Assembly (NCBI GenBank): GCA_964501915.1
Contig: CAZCVP010000003.1
Coordinates: forward strand, 32,590-96,589
Direction of reading: 5' to 3'
Source: CAYFPX01 sp964501915
Lineage (GTDB): Bacteria > Myxococcota_A > UBA796 > CAJQPC01
DNA: 64,000 nucleotides
Positions 54,207-61,792 of the stretch are shown here, in pieces. Position numbers and translations under genes: made by a program. The notes beneath the pieces are model-generated. The model had not been told where the DNA came from. It saw only the letters and a list, made by a program, of their open reading frames with translations, and ran no database searches. Position 1 is the stretch's first letter; every line of letters begins with the position of its first letter.

Positions 54207-55181
54207 GTGCAGCTCCTCCTCCTGGCCTGCACCGGCGGCCCGGTCGACAGCGCCGAGCCCGCGGCCACCCTGACGGCGGTGACCTTCAACACGGGCACCT
54301 CCGAAGGCATGGGCCACGACGCCGAGCCGGACGACGGCTACACCGGCGAGCACGCCGAGATCTCCGACACCTGGTACGGAGACGGCCTGGCCTGGCTGCC
54401 TGCGGTCGCGGCCACCGAGGCCTTCTTCACCCAGGTCGAGGCCGATGTCGTCGGCTTCCAGGAGATCCACTGGTCCGAGGAGTGCGCCGACATCCCCGAG
54501 GAGGCCTGGCCCGACTTCACCTGCTCCGAGTGGTCGGCGGGTGACCCCACCGTGGCCCAGGTGGTGCTCGGGGAGGGCTGGCAGGTCGCCTGTCACCCGG
54601 GCAAGCCCGACAAGTGCGCCGCCGTGAGGCGATCGTTCGGGAGCTTCGTCGGCTGCGACGAGGACTTCTGCCTGGACGGCCTCGCCGGCAGCACGATCGA
54701 GGGCTGCGGCAGCGGCGCTCGCGTCGGGCGGGGGGTCATCGAGCTGGCGGAGGGCGGGGAGCTGGTGCTGGTCCACGTGCACAGCTCCTCGGGCCTGTCC
54801 TCGGAGGACGAGCAGTGTCGCGTGGCCCAGGTGGAGCAGGTCTTCGTGGACCTGGGAGACGGAGAGCCGGCGGCCAACGGTGCGCGCAACCTGATCCTCG
54901 GGGACTTCAACACCGACCCCGGTCGCTTCACGGGGACCGACGACAGCGCCGTGCGCTGGAACGACTTCGTCAACGAAGACTCCGAGTTCGCATTCCACAC
55001 CGAGGTCGGCCCCGACGCGCCGGGGTCCTACGGCGGACTGGCGGACATCGACCACGTGGTCAGCGACGCCTTCGCCGGGAGCTGCTGGATCGCCGGGGTG
55101 ACCGAGGGCAGGGACCCGGTGATCGACGCCATCTACTTCGACCACAAGCCGGTGGTGTGCGGGCTCGCGGAGAGCCTGTAG
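54207..55181 (+). CDS. Endonuclease/exonuclease/phosphatase-family lipoprotein
   Basis: A 324-residue exported protein with the shortest leader here (VQLLLLAC from GTG 54207). The EEP fold motifs are present: TFNTGT, VGFQEIHW (metal-binding Glu), LVLVHVHSSS, LGDFNTDPGRF and IDHVVS with a final FDHKPVV (catalytic His). Cysteines in pairs suggest an oxidising location. It may be a phosphodiesterase or nuclease acting outside the cytoplasm. Its 3' end overlaps a convergent Crp-like fragment by 49 bp. Confidence 0.83.
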   Translation: MQLLLLACTGGPVDSAEPAATLTAVTFNTGTSEGMGHDAEPDDGYTGEHAEISDTWYGDGLAWLPAVAATEAFFTQVEADVVGFQEIHWSEECADIPEEAWPDFTCSEWSAGDPTVAQVVLGEGWQVACHPGKPDKCAAVRRSFGSFVGCDEDFCLDGLAGSTIEGCGSGARVGRGVIELAEGGELVLVHVHSSSGLSSEDEQCRVAQVEQVFVDLGDGEPAANGARNLILGDFNTDPGRFTGTDDSAVRWNDFVNEDSEFAFHTEVGPDAPGSYGGLADIDHVVSDAFAGSCWIAGVTEGRDPVIDAIYFDHKPVVCGLAESL

Positions 55182-55399
55182 GGCCCGCCGAGAGTCAGCC
55201 GGGCGACCATCACCGAGCCCGCCACGACGACGTACATGGCGCTCGCCGCCTCCCTCTCGCGGAACAGCGCGTCCCCGTGGTTGAACCCCCAGCGCGGGAG
55301 CCCCTCCAGGAAGGCCTCCACGGCCGCAGGGGCCAGCCCCTCGAACAGGGGACCGGCCAGGACCTCCTGGGTGATCTCCGGGCTGATCGTCAGCGACAC
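55133..55399 (-). pseudogene. Truncated cyclic-nucleotide-binding (Crp-like) domain
   Basis: An 88-residue frame that begins like a Crp/cNMP-binding domain: LAGPLFEGLAPAAVEAFLEGL, then GDALFREREAASAMYVVVAGSV (family: G..lf.eGe.a..ly.v..G.v). It then loses similarity and stops, so the phosphate-binding cassette and the rest of the domain are missing. The end lies inside the neighbouring EEP gene. It is either a gene remnant or a short stand-alone half domain. A remnant is more likely. Confidence 0.55.
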
Positions 55400-55432
55400 C
55401 GCACGAAGCCCCTGCCGATGGGAACGGCCACT

Positions 55433-56980
55433 CTACCCCGCGGATGCGCTCCCGGCGTGCCGAGCCATGCCCCGCAGCACCGGGTCCCCGGTCCGCCAGC
55501 CGTCGGGCGCACTGCCCGGCCAGGTCGGCACCTGGTACTGGCGCTGGACGACCCGATCGAAGCTCGTGGCGCCGCTGCTCACGACCGGGAGGTGCCGGAA
55601 GGAGGTGGCGGCGTAGAAGATCCGGTAGTGGAAGAAGTTCTTCTGGACGATCGCGTCCGCCCGCCGGGGCTCCACGCCCAGGTCCCGCCAGAACCGGGGA
55701 TGGATCGGCAGCGGTGAGCGCTCGCAGATGGCGACTCGGACGGTGCCGAGGTCCAGCCGCACGACCCGTCCGAAGTCTCCGACGTGGCGGGCACCGACCG
55801 TGCCGCTCAGCTCCACCTCCGGCTGCCCATAGCCGGGGGTCCCGCTCACCTGCACGGTCGCCGCGCTGCCGATGTCCAGGTCCCAGGTGGCCTCCAGGGC
55901 GGCGGGATCGTGGACCGGGACCAGGGTCCTGAGCCCCCGGTCGTCGCGCACCAGGGCCCGGAGGAAGTGGGTGTTGCCCCCCGGGGCCCCGGCCCCCACG
56001 ATGTCGTCCATGTCCACCAGGGTCACCGGGCCGGTGCGACGCCAGGCGCTGGTGCGGACCTCGTCCAGGGCCTCGTCGACCGAGCGCATCGGCGGCAGCT
56101 CGACCGCCCGCTGGGCCCAGGCCCGGTCGGCCAGGGCCTCGGCCAGCTCGGCCGCCAGCTCCGGGTCGTCGTCGGTGGAGACGTGCACCGCCCAGCCCAG
56201 GTCCTCGGCCGTGGTGTAGGGGTGGACCATGAACAGGCTGGCGCTGATGACGCGCGGGTCCCGCTCGAGCCTCTTCATCCAGCGGAAGACCGCCCGCATC
56301 GGCTTGAGGAAGTCGATGGTCATGCCACCGCCGAGCACGATCGGCAGCTTGCGCCAGGCATGGACCGGGTTCACCTCGCCCCGCAGCACCCGGATCAGCC
56401 GCCGACCCGCACGCCAGCCCGTCGGAGCCAGGTCCCAGTGGGGGTTGGTCCGGTAGGCGATGAGCACGTCGAGCTGGTCCAGGATCGCGGCGCTGAGGTT
56501 GGCGTGCAGGTCGAAGCTCACGGCGATGCGAGCCTGCTCGCCGACGATCTCCCGGACACCGCGCAGCAACACCGCTTCGGGAGCCTCCAGCAGCCCGTCG
56601 ACCTCCATCGACCCGTGCAGGGCCAGGTAGACACCGTCGAGGGGACCCGCCTGGCGCAGGTGGCCGATGAGCGTGTCCTGGATCCACTCGAAGCAGGCCC
56701 GACTCACCGGCCCGCTGGGGATCGCGAGCATCGAGGACAGGGGCACGGTGGTCACGCCGCCGGCGGCCCGGGCGGCCTGGACGAAGCCGGTGAGCTCGGC
56801 GTGGGCCATGTAGCCCTCGATCTCCGAGCCCCTCAGGGCGGTCCTGGCCCCCAGCTCCGGCCCCTCGAAGAAGTGCATGCGCTCGAAGTCCTCCCGCTCG
56901 GTCAGCAGCGGTGAGTAGGCGTTGGCTTCGTGGAAGACCCGCCCGTAGGCGATGCGCAGGGGCGCGCCGGGGACCTTCAT
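55433..56980 (-). CDS. M81 family metallopeptidase (MlrC-like)
   Basis: A 515-residue zinc peptidase of the microcystinase C type. RVFHEANAYSPL, LALHGSMEVDG, VSFDLHANLS and YRTNPHWDLAPTG are the metal-binding blocks of the family, in order and at the expected spacing. In MlrC these open linear peptides, and the natural substrate here is unknown. It is the third gene of the TetR - decarboxylase - peptidase operon. Its start overlaps the decarboxylase stop as ATGA. Confidence 0.9.
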   Translation of the reverse strand: MKVPGAPLRIAYGRVFHEANAYSPLLTEREDFERMHFFEGPELGARTALRGSEIEGYMAHAELTGFVQAARAAGGVTTVPLSSMLAIPSGPVSRACFEWIQDTLIGHLRQAGPLDGVYLALHGSMEVDGLLEAPEAVLLRGVREIVGEQARIAVSFDLHANLSAAILDQLDVLIAYRTNPHWDLAPTGWRAGRRLIRVLRGEVNPVHAWRKLPIVLGGGMTIDFLKPMRAVFRWMKRLERDPRVISASLFMVHPYTTAEDLGWAVHVSTDDDPELAAELAEALADRAWAQRAVELPPMRSVDEALDEVRTSAWRRTGPVTLVDMDDIVGAGAPGGNTHFLRALVRDDRGLRTLVPVHDPAALEATWDLDIGSAATVQVSGTPGYGQPEVELSGTVGARHVGDFGRVVRLDLGTVRVAICERSPLPIHPRFWRDLGVEPRRADAIVQKNFFHYRIFYAATSFRHLPVVSSGATSFDRVVQRQYQVPTWPGSAPDGWRTGDPVLRGMARHAGSASAG

Positions 56981-58407
56981 GAGAACAGCTCCCCGATGAA
57001 GAGGACCAGCAGGCGCTCTCTTGCCCCCGGGGAGGCGGCGTCGATCAGGCGGTGGATGTCGGAGGACTTCGCCGGGAGCTGGCCATCGGTGATGCCCAGC
57101 TCGGCCATCAGGAGCCCGGGGTCGATGTCCAGGCCGTCACCGAGGCCGATCTGCTCCAGCAACGCCACGACGGGCGCCGGCGGCTCCCGGGCGGGCGGCA
57201 GGTCCACCAGGGCGGCTTCGAGGTCTGCGCCGAGCCGCTCCACCCCGGCCGAGTTGCTGGGATCGAGGGTCAGGTGGATGTGGGCCGGGGAGCGCCCGAA
57301 GGCGTAGGTCGGCTGGACGTGCCAGCCGAACTCGGTGAGCCGATCCGCCAGCTCGAACACGTCGCCCCCCTCTGTGGTGAAGGCGAAGAGGTTCATGTCC
57401 GGCCGAGCGACGAGCCGCACCCCGTCCAGGGCGTCGATCCGAGCCACCAGCGACCGGGTGGCGCTCCACATCCGGGCCACCCGCTCCCGGTAGCCCCGGC
57501 GCCCGAGCCGCTGGATCAACGCATAGGCCGCCCCCATCGCCGCCACCGACTTGGACCCCAGGGTGGTGGCGTTGACGACGGCGTAGCCGCTCCAGTTGGC
57601 ACAGGCGTAGTACTGGGCGTCCCGCAGCGCCCGGGTCCGCTGGAGCACGACGGAGATGCCCTTGGGCGCGAAGCCGTACTTGTGCAGGTCGGCGGAGATG
57701 CTGGTCACGCCCTCGACGACGAAGTCGAAGGCCGGCAGGTCGACCCCGTTGTCCCGCATGAAGGGCAGCACGCAGCCGCCGACGCAGGCGTCGACGTGCA
57801 TCAGCGTCCCGTGCTCCTGAGCCAGGGCTGCCAGCTCCTCGATGGGGTCGATGACCCCGTGGGCGTAGCTGGGCGCCGAGCCCACGACGAGGATCACCTC
57901 GGGGCTCATCTTGGCCCGGGCGTCGGCCACGTCGGCCCGGAAGCTCACCGGGTCCACGTCGACCCGCACGATCTCGATGCCGAAGTAGTGGGCCGCCTTG
58001 TGGAAGCAGGCGTGGCCCGTCTCCGGCAGGAGCATCTTCGGCGCCACCACCTCGGGGCGGGTCTTGCGAGCGTGGTCCCGGGCGGTCTTGACCGCCAGCA
58101 TGACGCTCTCGGTGCCCCCCGCCGTGGCCGTGCCCACCGCGCCCTCGGGGGCCTGGAGCAGGTCCAGCATCGCGCCGACGACGAAGTTCTCGATCTTGCG
58201 GGCCGAGGGGTAGACCGTCGGGTCCAGGCCGTTGATGGTCATGCACGACGCGAAGGCCTCCCGCGCCAGGGCCCGGTGCTCCTCGCCGGCGTCGTAGACA
58301 TAGGCGAAGGCGCGGCCATCGCTGGGCAGGTCCCGGGACCGGTGGTCCACCAGGTCGGCGAGGATCGGCGCAGCCTCGCGGCCCTCCAGGGGGAATGCAG
58401 GGGTCAT
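56977..58407 (-). CDS. PLP-dependent decarboxylase / sphingosine-phosphate-lyase-like
   Basis: A 476-residue group II decarboxylase-fold enzyme. ATAGGTESVMLAVKTARD is the cofactor phosphate loop, HVDACVGGCVLPF carries the ring-binding Asp, and SISADLHKYGFAPKG carries the Schiff-base Lys. The LHKYGFAPKG context is closest to sphingosine-1-phosphate lyase and tyrosine/glutamate decarboxylase relatives. The C-terminal ~70 residues are a helical extension. ATG 58407 overlaps the TetR stop (ATGA), so translation is coupled. The substrate is probably the inducer, or related to the inducer, of the TetR protein. Confidence 0.88.
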   Translation of the reverse strand: MTPAFPLEGREAAPILADLVDHRSRDLPSDGRAFAYVYDAGEEHRALAREAFASCMTINGLDPTVYPSARKIENFVVGAMLDLLQAPEGAVGTATAGGTESVMLAVKTARDHARKTRPEVVAPKMLLPETGHACFHKAAHYFGIEIVRVDVDPVSFRADVADARAKMSPEVILVVGSAPSYAHGVIDPIEELAALAQEHGTLMHVDACVGGCVLPFMRDNGVDLPAFDFVVEGVTSISADLHKYGFAPKGISVVLQRTRALRDAQYYACANWSGYAVVNATTLGSKSVAAMGAAYALIQRLGRRGYRERVARMWSATRSLVARIDALDGVRLVARPDMNLFAFTTEGGDVFELADRLTEFGWHVQPTYAFGRSPAHIHLTLDPSNSAGVERLGADLEAALVDLPPAREPPAPVVALLEQIGLGDGLDIDPGLLMAELGITDGQLPAKSSDIHRLIDAASPGARERLLVLFIGELFS

Positions 58408-59012
58408 GTCGGGGAGTCCTCCGGCGTGCGCTTGAGGGGTTCGAGCACCCGGGTCCACAACAGCTCGTGGACCGGGCCGAGATCGATGCCGTTCATCACC
58501 CGCTGGACGATGAGTCCATCGGTGACGCTCCGCACCAGGGCGAGCAGGGCCTGGGGATCACAGGGGGCCATCGTGCCCGCCGCGACCTCTTCTTCGATGC
58601 GCTCGGCGAGCAGGCGCCGGTAGGGCTCGTAGACCCGGTTGCCGACGTCGATGATCTCCGCCATGCGCTTCGCGCCGACGGTGGCGATGGCCTGGGCCAG
58701 GAACAACAGGCGTGCTTCATGGCCCTGGTGGAAGGCGTGGATCGCGCTCACCTGGGCCTGGAGCTGGTCCAGGGGGTGATCGTGCTTCAGGACCTCGGGC
58801 AGGATCGCCGCCGTCTGCTCGCTGAGCAGGTCCTCGAGCGCCAGCTCGGCGAGGTGGCCCCGCGTGGGGAAGTGGTAGAGCAGCGTCGGCCGCTTGATCT
58901 CCAGCAGCTTGGCCAGCCGGGCCGTGGAGATCGACAGACCCTCCTGCTGGAGGATGTCGATGGCCCGGCGAGCCAGGGCGCGGCGCTTGTCGTGGTCAGG
59001 GGTACGTGGCAT
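58404..59012 (-). CDS. TetR family transcriptional regulator
   Basis: A 202-residue regulator. The helix-turn-helix region is STARLAKLLEIKRPTLLYHFPTRGHLAELAL (residues ~29-58), with the recognition helix KRPTLLYHFPT typical of TetR. The rest is the helical ligand and dimer domain. It is the first gene of a three-gene coupled operon with the PLP enzyme and the M81 peptidase. A long inverted repeat sits just upstream of its start, so autorepression of the whole operon is expected. Confidence 0.92.
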   Translation of the reverse strand: MPRTPDHDKRRALARRAIDILQQEGLSISTARLAKLLEIKRPTLLYHFPTRGHLAELALEDLLSEQTAAILPEVLKHDHPLDQLQAQVSAIHAFHQGHEARLLFLAQAIATVGAKRMAEIIDVGNRVYEPYRRLLAERIEEEVAAGTMAPCDPQALLALVRSVTDGLIVQRVMNGIDLGPVHELLWTRVLEPLKRTPEDSPT

Positions 59013-59016
59013 AAGT

Positions 59017-59054
59017 TGACGAACTGTCAGATAACATATCCTGACAGGTCGTCA
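59017..59054 (-). promoter_or_regulatory. TetR operator: 14-bp inverted repeats
   Basis: Left arm TGACGAACTGTCAG (59017-59030) and right arm CTGACAGGTCGTCA (59041-59054) are reverse complements at 13 of 14 positions around the AT-rich spacer ATAACATATC. The site ends 5 bp from the TetR start codon and covers its predicted promoter, as expected for autorepression. Confidence 0.75.
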
Positions 59055-59059
59055 GCCAA
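59031..59059 (-). promoter_or_regulatory. Predicted promoter of the TetR operon
   Basis: On the minus strand TTGGCT (59059-59054) and TGTTAT (59036-59031) are separated by 17 bp, each matching 4 of 6 sigma-70 consensus bases. The -10 lies in the operator spacer and the operator's right arm fills the promoter spacer. It is the only AT-rich patch nearby. Confidence 0.45.
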
Positions 59060-59068
59060 AAAACCGGC

Positions 59069-59800
59069 TCAGAGCGAATTCAGCGCGGTCTCGTAGCCAT
59101 TGGAGTCGTAGACGAGGAACCGCAGGTCCTCGTCGAGGAGCTGGAGCGCCGGCAGGCCGATCAGGTTCAGCCAGTCGGACAGCCGCTTGTCGGCGTCCAC
59201 CAGCACCGGGACCGCCGGGTTGGGCCAGCTCGCGTACCAGTCCGCCGCCGCCTCGGGCCCGGGGGGCTGGTGGTCCTGGCCCTCGGTGAGCACGGTGACC
59301 CAGGCGACTTCGCCCGCCGCCACCTGCGCCGGCACGTCCGACCAGCGCCCCTCCGGGTCGAAGGAGGAGGGCTCGCCGCCCAGCCAGCTCGCCATCTCCT
59401 GGCAGGGGCCGCACCAGGAGGCCGCCGCGTCGATGAAGACGGGCACGCCCTGGCCGCAGTAGTCGTAGAGGTCGACCGTCTCCCCGAACTGGTCGACGGC
59501 CCGGAGCCGGGGGAACTGCCCTCCCCGCGCCGGCCACACCTCCCAGGCCCCCTCGTCGTCCGGGAGCTTGCCGGCCCGGTAGGGCCAGCCACCGGCGTAG
59601 ATGACGTCGTCGGCGTCCTCGGGATCGGTGCCTGCCTCCAGCTCGTCGGCGTCACCATAGCCGTCGCCGTCGCTGTCGACGCCGCCCTCGGCGGGGCCGG
59701 GCGGGCAGCCCACGACCTCGGGGACCGCCGAGTCGCTGGCCGAGTCGCCTGTCGGCTCCCCACCGGTGCAGGCCCAGAGCAGGGCGGTCAGCACGGTCAC
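59069..59800 (-). CDS. Thioredoxin-fold lipoprotein with Ca-binding TSP3-like repeat
   Basis: A 243-residue lipoprotein with leader VTVLTALLWAC (GTG 59800, overlapping the upstream stop as GTGA) and an Asp/Ser/Thr linker. DSDGDGYGDADELEAGTDPE (residues ~42-61) is a thrombospondin type 3-like calcium loop. A thioredoxin fold with WCGPC (AASWCGPCQEMA) follows, with the expected cis-Pro in GLPALQLL. It may be an oxidoreductase or disulfide carrier facing the periplasm. It is the last gene of the exported-protein operon. Confidence 0.85.
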   Translation of the reverse strand: MTVLTALLWACTGGEPTGDSASDSAVPEVVGCPPGPAEGGVDSDGDGYGDADELEAGTDPEDADDVIYAGGWPYRAGKLPDDEGAWEVWPARGGQFPRLRAVDQFGETVDLYDYCGQGVPVFIDAAASWCGPCQEMASWLGGEPSSFDPEGRWSDVPAQVAAGEVAWVTVLTEGQDHQPPGPEAAADWYASWPNPAVPVLVDADKRLSDWLNLIGLPALQLLDEDLRFLVYDSNGYETALNSL

Positions 59801-60240
59801 CGGCTCCCGATCACCACACGGGTGGCCACGCCTTCGTCCCACTCGAAGCCGATGCCCGGATCGGCGTACCACCAGCTCCCGAGCATCGGATCGACCTGGG
59901 GCTCCCCGAGCGCCGCGGTCACGGCCTCCTGGGAGCTGCCGACCCCCAGCCCGTCCGCGGTCTGGCCGCCGAAGCCAGCCCCGACCCGGAGCGAGGTCAC
60001 CAGGCCCAGCTCGTCGACGAAGACCGACACGTCGCCGGCCCAGCCCACACGGAGGCCCAGCGGGCCGTAGTCGGCGTGGCTCACGGGCTCGCCGAGCTTG
60101 CGCTCCAGCCGCTCCAGCTCGTCGCCGAGGTGCACGTCCTGGTCGTCGACCTGGAGGCCACAGCCGGGCTCCAGCGCCGCCTCGACGTCGCAGGGGGCCC
60201 GGTAGCAGGCGGAGAGCGACACCAGCAGGGTGAGGGTCAT
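59797..60240 (-). CDS. Small hypothetical lipoprotein
   Basis: A 147-residue lipoprotein (leader MTLTLLVSLSAC) with two further cysteines close behind and a beta-rich mature domain. GLRVGWAGDVSVFVDELGLV, VGSSQEAVTAALGEP and YADPGIGFEWDEG give a repeated GxGxS...LGEP pattern like SmpA/BamE-type or DUF-type lipoproteins that read TSxxxVxxxLGxP. It overlaps both its neighbours by 4 bp (ATGA and GTGA). Function unknown. Confidence 0.75.
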   Translation of the reverse strand: MTLTLLVSLSACYRAPCDVEAALEPGCGLQVDDQDVHLGDELERLERKLGEPVSHADYGPLGLRVGWAGDVSVFVDELGLVTSLRVGAGFGGQTADGLGVGSSQEAVTAALGEPQVDPMLGSWWYADPGIGFEWDEGVATRVVIGSR

Positions 60241-61763
60241 CGGGAGTCCTCCGAGCCGAGGTCGAAGGGGGCGGTCGAGACGTCGCCGAGGCGCTCGCCG
60301 GTGGCTGCGTCGAAGAGCGCCGCGTGCAGGGCCACGTGGGCGACCGGGGTGGTCTCGTCGTAGGTGGAGGTCTGGACCACGCCGTACCAGGCGACGCCCG
60401 CCGGCAGGGTCAGGCGAATGAGATCGCCGTCCCGTTCCGCCCCCGGGACGTCGATCAGCCCGGGGTGGAAGGCCGGCGGTGCCCCGTCCGCCACCAGCAC
60501 GAGCGCCAGCTCGAACTCCCGCTCCTCGCCCGGGTTGTAGAGGGTGAGCAAGAGCGGCATGTCCTCGCCGTCGGACTCGTAGTGCAGCTTGCGGGTGGTG
60601 AAGGTGACCCGGGGGGAGGGCTCGCCGATGGCGCTCTGGCGCAGGGGCAGGGGATCGACCACGCCGAGGCCGTCCTCGTCCTCGCCGTCGAAGATGGTCT
60701 CGGCGACGTCGCCCTCGTCGGTCGTGCCCCACCAGTTGTGGGCGATGCTGGGGCTGTGGACCCAGGCCGGGTACTCGTCGAGCGCCCGGTTGTGCCAGGC
60801 GAAGTCGGCTGGGTAGCCGTCCATGAGGTTGTCGTAGACATCGTTGTCCGACATGCCGCGCAGATAGGCGCCGCCGAGACCCGCCGCGCCGTGCACCAGG
60901 TTGGTGTTGCCGGTGATGACGTTGTCGTGGAAGAAGGGCACCGAGTGGGGGTAGCAGGTCACGCAGACGTGGACGCCGCCACCGTCGACCACGGCCTCGT
61001 TGTCGACGACCCGGTTGTCGAGGAAGGCCAGCGGCGTCGAGACCAGGGAGATGGCGCCCCCCTCCCAGCCGCTGACGTTGGCCTCGAAGAGGTTGCCGAC
61101 CACCGGGGAGGACACCCCCTCCAGGGTGACGGCCGCCCCGTAGACGCTCTCGTTGCCCCGGAAGACATTGCCCTGGAAGATCGGGTCGGACCAGAGCGCG
61201 AAGACGGCGCCACCCTGGCCGTAGCCACCGACGGCGTTGTCCTCGAAGAGGCTGTCCACCACCCGGGCCGTGCTGCCGTCGGTGATGTACAGGGCTCCCC
61301 CACCCTCGGTGCCCTCGGGGTCCAGCCAGCCGTCGCGGAAGGTCGTGGCCTGGATGTGAGGCGAGGCGCCCAGGAGCTGGAGCATGCGGCTGCCGCCGTC
61401 GAGCTCGCAGTGCTCGAGGATCGAGCCGCCGGCGTAGTCGTCGATCGCCTCGTAGGTGGCGTCGATCGCGGTGTCCTCGAAGACGATCGAACCCCAGCGG
61501 GCCCCTTCGTCGCCGACGAACCGGATCGGGTCCTCGGCCGTGCCACGGGCGACCAGGCCCCCCTGCACGACGATGCGGGCCTCGGCCGAGAGGCGGACCT
61601 CGACCCCGGGCTCGATGTGGAGGGTGGACCCCTCCTCGACCACCACCTCGGTCGCCACGAGGATCGGGCTCTCGACCTCGGACCAGGTGGTGTCGGTGTC
61701 GAGGACCTCCGGCGCATCGCCGGCCAGGGCCGCGGACAAGGTGAGACAGGCGATCCAGCTCAT
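60237..61763 (-). CDS. Right-handed parallel beta-helix exported protein
   Basis: A 508-residue protein with a signal peptide (MSWIACLTLSAALAGDA). Residues ~25-370 form the repeated short-strand pattern of a parallel beta-helix (for example LHIEPGVEVRLSAEARIVVQG, LFEDNAVGG, NLFEANVSG and NVITGNTNL with asparagine turns). A beta-sandwich-like C-terminal domain follows (~370-508). Such proteins bind or cut polysaccharides, or act as passive surface proteins. No catalytic residues can be assigned. It lies 29 bp after the heparinase-like gene. Confidence 0.8.
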   Translation of the reverse strand: MSWIACLTLSAALAGDAPEVLDTDTTWSEVESPILVATEVVVEEGSTLHIEPGVEVRLSAEARIVVQGGLVARGTAEDPIRFVGDEGARWGSIVFEDTAIDATYEAIDDYAGGSILEHCELDGGSRMLQLLGASPHIQATTFRDGWLDPEGTEGGGALYITDGSTARVVDSLFEDNAVGGYGQGGAVFALWSDPIFQGNVFRGNESVYGAAVTLEGVSSPVVGNLFEANVSGWEGGAISLVSTPLAFLDNRVVDNEAVVDGGGVHVCVTCYPHSVPFFHDNVITGNTNLVHGAAGLGGAYLRGMSDNDVYDNLMDGYPADFAWHNRALDEYPAWVHSPSIAHNWWGTTDEGDVAETIFDGEDEDGLGVVDPLPLRQSAIGEPSPRVTFTTRKLHYESDGEDMPLLLTLYNPGEEREFELALVLVADGAPPAFHPGLIDVPGAERDGDLIRLTLPAGVAWYGVVQTSTYDETTPVAHVALHAALFDAATGERLGDVSTAPFDLGSEDSR

Positions 61764-61792
61764 GGAAGGGAGCTAACCCGCCAGCAGGGCCC

